Positions 52,144 to 58,905 of a DNA stretch of 60,050 nucleotides are shown piece by piece. The notes beneath the pieces were generated by a model. That model was not told where the DNA came from. It worked only from the letters and a program-made list of their open reading frames with translations, and did no database searches. Position 1 is the first letter of the stretch; each line of letters begins with the position of its first letter. A program made the position numbers and the translations under genes. The stretch comes from Pseudomonadota bacterium (GTDB lineage Bacteria; Pseudomonadota; Gammaproteobacteria; Burkholderiales; Burkholderiaceae_C), in the NCBI GenBank assembly GCA_023387335.1, contig JAEWIF010000035.1, positions 1-60,050 on the forward strand, in the 5' to 3' direction.

Positions 52144-53586
52144 TCAGGCCGTGGCGGCCAGGCGGCCCGCCCGGCGCCCCGAGGTGACGGCCCAGCAGAT
52201 GTGGTGCCCGTTGCCCGCCAGCAGCACCCCGCCCTGCCCCGCCGCGCCCGCCGCGTAGAGCCGCGGGATCGCGCTGCCGTCCTCGCGCAGCACGCGGTGC
52301 GAGGTGTCCACGGCCAGGCCGCCGTCGGTGATCACGATGCGGGCTTCCAGCGGCCCTAGCGAGTGGTAAGGCGCGGCGCCCAGCCTCCCGGCCAGGGAAG
52401 CTTCCAGCGCCGCCGGCGGGAGGCCGGAGCGTCGCGCCAACTCGGACAGCGTGCGCGCGGTACGGTACAGGTCCTTGCGGTGGCGCTGGTAGTCGGGCAG
52501 GTAGGCGAACGCGACACCCGGCGCGGTGGACACGTGGTTCGGCGGCGCCGAGAAGCGCGCCGCCACCTCGTCGTCGAACACCAGCCAGCCCTGGCCGCTC
52601 GGCTGCGCGGCGATCGCCAGGCCTGGGGAGGCGTTGCCTCCGACGAAGGCCTGGCCGTCGCGGTTCACCAGCACCGCGCCGCTGCGCAGCAGGCTCAGTT
52701 CCGGCCCGAGCGAAGCGGTCATGAACGACATGATGAACGGCCGGAACACCGCCGCCGGCAGCGTGGCCAGCGCGCCTTCCATCAGCTTGCCCAGCGCCCA
52801 CGAAGGCGGCAGCCGCTGCACCAGGCTGGCCCGCGGCGGCGCGCCGAAGCGCAGGCCGGGGCCGTAGACCACTTCGCCGTTGACGATGCGCGCGCCGATC
52901 GCCTCGGCCATGCGGTGGCCGTCGCCGGTCGCGGTCGGATTCACGGCGGGGATGTTCTCCAGCTCGGGACGGAAACGGGCCTTGAGTTCGGCGCCGTTGC
53001 TGTAGTCGCCGGCGCAAAGCACGACGCCGCGCCGCGCCTGGACCTCGACGCGCCGGCCGTCGATCTCGGCCTGCACGCCGGCGATGCCGCCGTCGCCGTC
53101 CTTCAGCAGGCCGAGCACGCGCGCGTTGCACGCCACGCGGGCGCCGCGGCGCCTCGCCTCGCGGCCCAGGTAGTACGGATAGGCGCGCGAGTTCGGCAGC
53201 ACGTTGTGCATGCGCGGATGGCGGTGCGGCGGATCAGCGGTCGGTCCGTGGAAAGACAGGCCCAGGCCCATCAGCCAGTGCAGCGTCTCGGCCGCGTGGT
53301 CCACCAGCAGGCGCCGCAGCTCGCGGTTCTCGCGCGAGGCGAACGGACCCATAAAGTGGTCCATGTCCTCGAAGTGCTCGTCCGGCGTGTCCACGATGCC
53401 GGCGCGCTTCTGCAGGATGGAACCGGCGGCGTTGATCGAGCCCACAGAGAGCCGGCTGCTGCCGCCGGGCTCGGGGTTCTTCTCCAGCACCAGCACGTCG
53501 GCGCCGGCCGCGGCGGCCTCGATCGCCGCGGAGAGGCCCGAGGCGCCGCCGCCGACCACGACGACATCGGCGGCCCACGCGGCCAT
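52144..53586 (-). CDS. FAD-dependent oxidoreductase, KstD/fumarate-reductase type
   Basis: 480 residues: FAD site VVVVGGGASGLSAAIEAAAAG, EPGGSSRLSVGSINAAG, ITDGGLAVDTSHRVL and the end LYAAGAAGQGGVLLAGNGHHICWAVTSGRRAG. It lacks the KstD YPGAG block found in the first dehydrogenase, so the active sites differ and the two are not simple duplicates. It is last of a four-gene minus-strand operon; the start overlaps the EthD-like stop by one base. Confidence 0.82.
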   Translation of the reverse strand: MAAWAADVVVVGGGASGLSAAIEAAAAGADVLVLEKNPEPGGSSRLSVGSINAAGSILQKRAGIVDTPDEHFEDMDHFMGPFASRENRELRRLLVDHAAETLHWLMGLGLSFHGPTADPPHRHPRMHNVLPNSRAYPYYLGREARRRGARVACNARVLGLLKDGDGGIAGVQAEIDGRRVEVQARRGVVLCAGDYSNGAELKARFRPELENIPAVNPTATGDGHRMAEAIGARIVNGEVVYGPGLRFGAPPRASLVQRLPPSWALGKLMEGALATLPAAVFRPFIMSFMTASLGPELSLLRSGAVLVNRDGQAFVGGNASPGLAIAAQPSGQGWLVFDDEVAARFSAPPNHVSTAPGVAFAYLPDYQRHRKDLYRTARTLSELARRSGLPPAALEASLAGRLGAAPYHSLGPLEARIVITDGGLAVDTSHRVLREDGSAIPRLYAAGAAGQGGVLLAGNGHHICWAVTSGRRAGRLAATA

Positions 53587-54263
53587 CAGACGATCTTCAC
53601 TTCCTCGACGAGGTACACGGCGACGGGCGCGAGCGCGTCGTCCTCGAACAGCAGGCGCCGGCCCGCGGCCGAGGCGTACGCGGCGCGCGCGGCCTGCGCG
53701 TCGTCGAACCACATCTCGCCGACCGCTTCCGCCCCTTCCGGGTTGCCCGAGGGCACGCCGGCGGACACCGGATGGCCGCGGTCGACCACGAAGTTCTGCA
53801 CGAAGCGGCGGCAGCCGGGCACGTCGCGCGCCGCGTCACGGTGCGATGCGAGCCAGCGCTCGCGCAGCCCATCGGCCTTCGCGGACGAACGCCGCGTGGA
53901 CACCCACTGCAGCTTGGCCGCGCCGCCCTGGCCGGGCAGCAGCTCGTCGGACTCGATCACCAGGATGGTGATGCCGCCCTGGAACTTCGGGATGTCCAGC
54001 TTGCAGGCCGCGTACTCGGGCGAGGCGTCGGACACCTCCATCGCCGCCACGCTGGGGAACGACAGCTGCGCGATGCCGTCGATGGACTGCAGCGGCGACT
54101 TCGGGTCCTCGTGCAGCCGCTCGACGATGTGGTTCTGCCGGTAGCTGCCCAGCCCCGGCAGCCTGGCGGCCAGCGGCGCATGCACGTCCAGCCAGTGGCG
54201 GCGGAAGGCCTCGGGCGAGACGTCGGCGCGCCGGTTGAACAGCGCGCAGCGGTAGACGGTCAC
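53586..54263 (-). CDS. double EthD-type dimeric alpha-beta-barrel protein
   Basis: 225 residues starting at GTG, apparently two EthD-like halves. The first is YRCALFNRRADVSPEAFRRHW then LDVHAPLAARLPGLGSYRQN; the second reads LQWVSTRRSSAKADGLRERW and LASHRDAARDVPGCRRFVQN. EthD-like proteins accompany oxygenases and isomerases in catabolic operons. The fused halves would form one barrel by themselves. GTGA overlap with the cupin gene. Confidence 0.75.
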   Translation of the reverse strand: MTVYRCALFNRRADVSPEAFRRHWLDVHAPLAARLPGLGSYRQNHIVERLHEDPKSPLQSIDGIAQLSFPSVAAMEVSDASPEYAACKLDIPKFQGGITILVIESDELLPGQGGAAKLQWVSTRRSSAKADGLRERWLASHRDAARDVPGCRRFVQNFVVDRGHPVSAGVPSGNPEGAEAVGEMWFDDAQAARAAYASAAGRRLLFEDDALAPVAVYLVEEVKIV

Positions 54264-54661
54264 TTCAGCTCCCGACCGGCGTGCTCGCCCTCGAGGAAGC
54301 GGTTGGGCTTGAGGAAAAACGACAGCACCAGCGCGCCATTGGGCGAGCGCGCCAGGTGCCGGTTGCCCTTGGGCCGCCAGACGTAGTCGCCGGCGCGCAC
54401 CTCGCCCTCCTCGTCCACGATGCTGCCTTCCAGCACCCAGGTCTGCTCGATCTCCACGTGCTCGTGCAGCGGCAGCTGCGTGCCGGGCTGCCAGCGGAAC
54501 AGCGCGGTGAGCAGCCCGGACGCCTCGTCCTGCATCAGCACCTTCATGTCGATGCCGGGCGTGGGCGTGGGCTTCCAGGGCAGGCTCGCGACGTCCACGT
54601 AGCGCGAGGCGTCGTCCCCCAGCCCCAGGTGCCGGGGGTGGAACGGCGTGACGGCCGGCAT
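54260..54661 (-). CDS. cupin-domain protein
   Basis: 133 residues with one cupin barrel: LFRWQPGTQLPLHEHVEIEQTWVLEGSIVDEEGEVRAGDYVWRPKGNRH. The metal-binding residues are visible as HEH, Glu and the later His. It resembles the ChrR-C/dihydroxyacetophenone-dioxygenase cupin type. It could be a small ring- or side-chain-cleaving dioxygenase or a non-enzymatic partner. It is flanked by overlaps or short gaps in the operon. Confidence 0.82.
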   Translation of the reverse strand: MPAVTPFHPRHLGLGDDASRYVDVASLPWKPTPTPGIDMKVLMQDEASGLLTALFRWQPGTQLPLHEHVEIEQTWVLEGSIVDEEGEVRAGDYVWRPKGNRHLARSPNGALVLSFFLKPNRFLEGEHAGRELK

Positions 54662-54671
54662 CGCCTGGCGG

Positions 54672-55904
54672 TCAGAACTTCAGGCCGTACTTGGCGCCGA
54701 GTTCCTTGAAGCCGAACACGCGGGCGGCGTTCTCGCCCAGCACCTTGCGGCGCGAGTCCTCGGTCATCCGGCCCATCTGGCGCTCGATGGCCTCGGGCGA
54801 ATGCGGCCAGGTGCCTTCATGGTGCGGGTAGTCGTTGGCCCACATGAAGTTGTTCTCCAGGCCGTGCTCCTCCATCAGCGCCAGGCCGGCGCGGTCCTCG
54901 CCGAAGGTGGCGAAGCCCTTGGCCTTGAAGAAGTCGGACGGCAGCGCCTTCAGCTTGGGCTTCACCCAGAAGTGGTGCTTCAGGTAGGCCTCATCCATCG
55001 CGTCCAGCATCCACGGCACCCAGCCGATGCCGGCCTCGACGCTGCCGAAGCGCAGGTCGGGGAAGCGCTCGGCCACGCCGGAAGCGCAGATGTTCACCAG
55101 CGGCTCCAGCGTCGGCGACAGCGAGTGCACCACGTAGTTGACGACCGCGCCGCCCAGGCCTCGCGTGGTGCGCGGGTCCTTGCCGGTGGACACGTGGAAG
55201 GTGCAGGGCACGTCGGCCTCGACGAAGCGGGCCCACATCGGGTCGAACTCGACCTTGTTGTAGTTCAACTCGTTGGTCTTGGGCGGGCCGAACAGCGGCT
55301 TGCAGGGCAGCGTGAAGTGGCGGAAACCGAGCTTCAGGCAGCGGTCGATCTCCTTCATGGTCTTCTCGATGTTCCCGGTGGCCAGCGCGGCCGCGGGCGA
55401 CAGGCGATCGACGTAGGGGCCGAAGTTCTCCCAGGCCCAGGTGTTGTAGACCTCGACCTGCGCATGGGCGAAATCGGGGTCGAACGTGTACCACATGCCC
55501 AGGCCCTTGCCCGGGAAGATGATCTCGCCGTCCACGCCGTCCATCGCCAGGTCGGCCAGGCGCTGCTCGACGCTCGGGCCCTTCTCGGAGGCGGTGGCGC
55601 CGGCGCGGGAGCGGGCCAGGTCCTCGCCTTCCAGGCGGGCCAGGATCAGGCGGTCGGGCTGCTCGGACGCTTCCATCTTGCGCCACTGCACACCCTTCTC
55701 ATCCACCCAGACCTTGGGCAGGCGGTCCTTGTACTTGGCGTCGATGCGCTCGGCCCAGAGGTTGCCCGGCTCGTTGGCGTGGGTGTCCGACGAGATCATC
55801 AGGTACTTGTTGGGCGTGCCCGGCCGCGGCGAGCCCGCCCAGCCGGCGGAACCGGGCGTGTTGAGGCGCCACTTGTTGGCTTCGTTGACGACGATCTCGG
55901 TCAT
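54672..55904 (-). CDS. amidohydrolase-2 (ACMSD-like) family protein
   Basis: 410 residues, TIM-barrel amidohydrolase of the ACMSD group: MISSDTHANEP (first metal motif), DGEIIFPGKGLGMWY, TFHVSTG, FGSVEAGIGWVPWMLDAMDE, the late acidic motif MWANDYPHHEGTWP, and C-terminal VLGENAARVFGF. Members decarboxylate or hydrolyse ring acids and their cleavage products. Start at 55904; the longer frame upstream passes through the operator. It leads the minus-strand operon amidohydrolase-cupin-EthD-flavoprotein. Confidence 0.85.
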   Translation of the reverse strand: MTEIVVNEANKWRLNTPGSAGWAGSPRPGTPNKYLMISSDTHANEPGNLWAERIDAKYKDRLPKVWVDEKGVQWRKMEASEQPDRLILARLEGEDLARSRAGATASEKGPSVEQRLADLAMDGVDGEIIFPGKGLGMWYTFDPDFAHAQVEVYNTWAWENFGPYVDRLSPAAALATGNIEKTMKEIDRCLKLGFRHFTLPCKPLFGPPKTNELNYNKVEFDPMWARFVEADVPCTFHVSTGKDPRTTRGLGGAVVNYVVHSLSPTLEPLVNICASGVAERFPDLRFGSVEAGIGWVPWMLDAMDEAYLKHHFWVKPKLKALPSDFFKAKGFATFGEDRAGLALMEEHGLENNFMWANDYPHHEGTWPHSPEAIERQMGRMTEDSRRKVLGENAARVFGFKELGAKYGLKF

Positions 55905-55962
55905 GGGTCTGTCCTTGCGGTGCGGGTAGGGAAGAACGGTTGGGATAACCGTTGCTGCTTTG

Positions 55963-56002
55963 AATGGTTTGACCATTTTAGGCGCGACGCGAACGGTGTC
56001 AA
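55963..56002 (-). promoter_or_regulatory. amidohydrolase promoter with GntR operator
   Basis: Reading leftward, TTGACA (56002-55997), 16 bases, TAAAAT (55980-55975). The palindrome AATGGTTTGACCATT (55963-55977) overlaps the -10 and is identical to that at 49328-49342. Downstream, AACGGTT / AACCGTT (55935-55941, 55947-55953) can form a small hairpin in the leader. Confidence 0.72.
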
Positions 56003-56046
56003 GCCCTCCCCGGGCTCGCAAGGGAAAACGGCGGATCAGCGGAAGG

Positions 56047-56853
56047 TCAGCGGGCGCGGGCGCGCGGGGCGGCCGGCGCCTTGGCGGCGGCCCGCTTCAC
56101 GGGGGCGGGCGCGGGTTCCGGCGCGACGGCGGCCGGAACGGGCGCGTCCATGCCCTCCTGGACGATGGTGAGGTACTCGTCCATGCCCTTGGCCGCGGCC
56201 TTGGCGTCGCGCGCACGCATCGCCTTGAGGATGCGGCGGCGCACCGGCACCAGCTCGGGGCGCGCCTTGCGGCCGGTGCGGTCGATCACGAAACGGATGA
56301 TGTCGGAGAGCGAATCCACCAGCATCACCAGCACCTCGTTGCGGGTGGCGCGGGCGATCAGGCCGAAGAAGCGCACGCCCTCGTCGGCGCGATGCTGCAG
56401 GTCCTCGCTCTCCTCGATCTCGCGCATGTTGGCTTCCAGCGCGACGAAGTCGTCCTCGGTGGCGCGCTCGCAGGCGAGCTCGATCACCAGGCCGTTGATC
56501 AGGTGGCGCGCCTCAGCCAGGCTGGCCAGCGACACGCGGCCGAGGAACATCAGGTCCTGCAGCGACTGGGTCAGCAGCGCGGGGTTGCCGTCGCGGATGA
56601 AGGCGCCGCCCTTGACGCCCTTCTGCAGCGACACCACCCCGGAGATCTCCAGCGTGCGCAGCGCCTCGCGCACGGCGGGACGGCTGACGCGGAACTCGGT
56701 GGCCAGGTCGCGCTCGGCCGGCAGCTTGTCGCCGGGCTTGAGCGCCCCCGAGGCCAGCCGCCGGCGGATCTGCTCGCAGATTTCCTCGAAGACGCGGCGC
56801 GTCTTGACCTGCTGGAAGGAGAGCTCGTCGGCGGATTGCATTCGTGGGGACAT
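56047..56853 (-). CDS. GntR/FCD-family regulator, likely repressor of the cluster
   Basis: 268 residues. The winged helix is LASGALKPGDKLPAERDLATEFRVSRPAVREALRTLEISGVV (about 34-74). The FCD domain (108-236) contains LAEARHLINGLVIELACER, GVRFFGLIARATRNEVLV and ARPELVPVRRRIL, where the metal-site His of FH is Phe. An Ala/Pro/Lys tail follows (about 237-268). The FCD part is strikingly close to that of the flavin reductase at 48.4 kb. It lies between two copies of the AATGG-N5-CCATT operator and is the best candidate to bind them. Start 56853 or Met5 (56841). Confidence 0.87.
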   Translation of the reverse strand: MSPRMQSADELSFQQVKTRRVFEEICEQIRRRLASGALKPGDKLPAERDLATEFRVSRPAVREALRTLEISGVVSLQKGVKGGAFIRDGNPALLTQSLQDLMFLGRVSLASLAEARHLINGLVIELACERATEDDFVALEANMREIEESEDLQHRADEGVRFFGLIARATRNEVLVMLVDSLSDIIRFVIDRTGRKARPELVPVRRRILKAMRARDAKAAAKGMDEYLTIVQEGMDAPVPAAVAPEPAPAPVKRAAAKAPAAPRARAR

Positions 56854-56924
56854 CGTTCTGGAAGTGGCTTCGAGGATAGCCCATGGTCGTGCTGAGACAG
56901 CGTGCCGCGCGCGACAACCTTATG

Positions 56925-56944
56925 AATGGCCTTACCATTACAAT
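56925..56944 (+). promoter_or_regulatory. third GntR operator and possible -10
   Basis: AATGGCCTTACCATT (56925-56939) keeps the AATGG and CCATT arms of the operators at 49.3 and 55.97 kb. TACAAT (56939-56944) follows, only nine bases before the ATG at 56953. No good -35 is seen. Confidence 0.55.
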
Positions 56945-56952
56945 GGGCCGCC

Positions 56953-57792
56953 ATGGCCACCCCTCCCCGCCTCCACCCACTCGAAGCCGGGCGCGTCCTG
57001 GTGTTCGACTCCGCCACCTACGTCGAGGGCCACGTGGCCGCGACGCCCGGCATCGCCGGCGACGTGGTCGTCAACGCTTCCTATTCGGGCGTGCTGTGCG
57101 CCCGCATGGTGATGAGCGCCCGACCGCGCGCGGCCATCGGCCTGGACTGCGCCATCGGCAAGGACGGCGCCGGCATCGCCGGGCTCTGGTACTACGAGGC
57201 GCTGGGCGTGCCCGCCGCCGCGGCCGACGTGATGACCGCCGAGATGGGCAACGGCACCGACCTCTACGACCACGGCGTGGTCAGCCGCGTCAACGATGCC
57301 GCGCAGGCGCTGGGCATCGCGCCCGGCATGACGGTGCGCGACGCCGCCCGCTTCCTGCTCACCGGCGAGAAGAAGCCCGCAAGCTTCGACCCCGCGCGCC
57401 GCCGGGTGGTGCACACGGCCGCCGGCGGCCGCAGCATCGTCTGCACCGACTCCATCGCCTACGCGCTGCCCGAGGATCGCGAGCACAACGTGCTGTGCAC
57501 CGCCGGCCATACCGGCCGCAGCGTGATCGGCTACTTCCGCGATTACCGCCCCTGGGCCTTCATCTGCTCGGACGGCGGCATCGGCAAGAACGGCTCCGGC
57601 GTTTCCGCGCTGGAGGCGGTGGAGCCCGACGGCATCCCCGGCGCCAGCGTGAGCGCGCTCTCCGCGAGAATGGGCGATGGCCAGAGCACCTATTTCGACG
57701 GCGTCATCAGCGCCGCCAACCGCCTGGCGCGCGACAAGGGCGTGCGCGTGGGCCAGCCGGCCCGCGAAGCCGCCCTGCTCTTGCTCGAATGA
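56953..57792 (+). CDS. internally duplicated protein of unknown function
   Basis: 279 residues, soluble, made of two similar halves (about 45-137 and 182-279). Compare AIGLDCAIGKDGAGIAGL with AFICSDGGIGKNGSGVSAL, AEMGNGTDLYDHGVVSRVND with ARMGDGQSTYFDGVISAANR, and GIAPGMTVRDAARFLL with GVRVGQPAREAALLLL. I do not recognise it. ATG 56953 is preferred; ATG 56926 lies within the operator. It precedes the racemase gene by 12 bases in an apparent three-gene operon. Confidence 0.75.
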   Translation: MATPPRLHPLEAGRVLVFDSATYVEGHVAATPGIAGDVVVNASYSGVLCARMVMSARPRAAIGLDCAIGKDGAGIAGLWYYEALGVPAAAADVMTAEMGNGTDLYDHGVVSRVNDAAQALGIAPGMTVRDAARFLLTGEKKPASFDPARRRVVHTAAGGRSIVCTDSIAYALPEDREHNVLCTAGHTGRSVIGYFRDYRPWAFICSDGGIGKNGSGVSALEAVEPDGIPGASVSALSARMGDGQSTYFDGVISAANRLARDKGVRVGQPAREAALLLLE

Positions 57793-57804
57793 GGATCTGA
57801 AGAA

Positions 57805-58905
57805 GTGATCAACCCCGCCTCCGCCACCGGCCCGCTCAAGGGCCTGCGCGTCGTCGAATTCGCCGGCATCGGCCCCGGGCCGTTCGCCTGCATGCTGCTG
57901 TCGGACATGGGCGCCGACGTCGTCTCCGTGGACCGCCCCGGCAAGAAGCTGGGCGAGCGCCACAACCTCACCGGCCGCGGCCGCACCGTGGTCCTCGCGG
58001 ACCTGAAGGACGCCGCCGGCCGCGAACAGGTCTGGCAGCTGCTGGACCAGGCCGACGTCGTGATCGAGGGCTACCGCCCCGGCGTGATGGAACGCCTGGG
58101 CTTCGGACCCGACGAGATGCTGGCGCGCAACCCGCGCATCGTCTACGGCCGCATGACGGGCTGGGGCCAGCACGGCCCGCTGGCGCAAGCCGCCGGCCAC
58201 GACCTGAACTACATCGCCCTGACCGGCGCGCTGCACGCCATCGGCCCCAAGGACGGCGCGCCGGTGCCGCCGCTCAACCTGGTCGGCGACTACGGCGGCG
58301 GCAGCCTCTACCTGCTGGTGGGCGTGCTGGCGGCGCTGCGCGAAGCCAGCGTGTCCGGCCGCGGCCAGGTGGTCGATGCCGCGATGACCGACGGCGCGAT
58401 CTCGCTGATGACCAACTTCGTCAGCCAGCAGATGCGCGGCGTGTTCAGCGAGAAGCGCGGCAGCAACCTGCTGGACGGCGGCGCGCCCTACTACGCCGTG
58501 TACGAGACGGCGGACGGCCAGCACGTCACGCTGGGCGCGATCGAGCCGCAGTTCTACGCCGACTTCTGCGAGCGGGTGGGCCTGCCGGCAGATCTGCGCG
58601 CCGCGCAGAACGACCGCGCGCAATGGCCGCGGATGCACCAGGAGTTCGCGCGCATCTTCAAGGGCAGGACCCGCGCCGAATGGAGCGCGCTGCTGGAAGG
58701 CACGGACGTCTGCTTCGCGCCCGTGCTGCCGCTGTCGCAGGCGCAGGCGCATCCGCACAACGTCGCGCGCCAGGCCTTCGTGGAGGTCGACGGCGTGAAC
58801 CAGCCGGCGCCCGCGCCGCGCTTCTCGCGCACGCCCTCGCGCATCCAGGGCGCCGCGCCTTCGCAGGCCACGCCGGCCGCCGAAGTGCTAGCGCGCTGGG
58901 CATGA
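57805..58905 (+). CDS. alpha-methylacyl-CoA racemase (CaiB/BaiF family)
   Basis: 366 residues, family III CoA transferase fold: LRVVEFAGIGPGPFACMLLSDMGADVVSVDRPG, VIEGYRPGVMERLG, GRMTGWGQHGPLAQAAGHDLNYIALTG and NLVGDYGGGS. GHDLNY (His132) and GDYGGG (Asp164) are the racemase catalytic pair rather than a CoA-transferase Asp alone. It would epimerise 2-methylacyl-CoA, as needed for methyl-branched or steroid/terpenoid side chains. Start GTG; stop overlaps the transporter start (ATGA). Confidence 0.87.
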   Translation: MINPASATGPLKGLRVVEFAGIGPGPFACMLLSDMGADVVSVDRPGKKLGERHNLTGRGRTVVLADLKDAAGREQVWQLLDQADVVIEGYRPGVMERLGFGPDEMLARNPRIVYGRMTGWGQHGPLAQAAGHDLNYIALTGALHAIGPKDGAPVPPLNLVGDYGGGSLYLLVGVLAALREASVSGRGQVVDAAMTDGAISLMTNFVSQQMRGVFSEKRGSNLLDGGAPYYAVYETADGQHVTLGAIEPQFYADFCERVGLPADLRAAQNDRAQWPRMHQEFARIFKGRTRAEWSALLEGTDVCFAPVLPLSQAQAHPHNVARQAFVEVDGVNQPAPAPRFSRTPSRIQGAAPSQATPAAEVLARWA

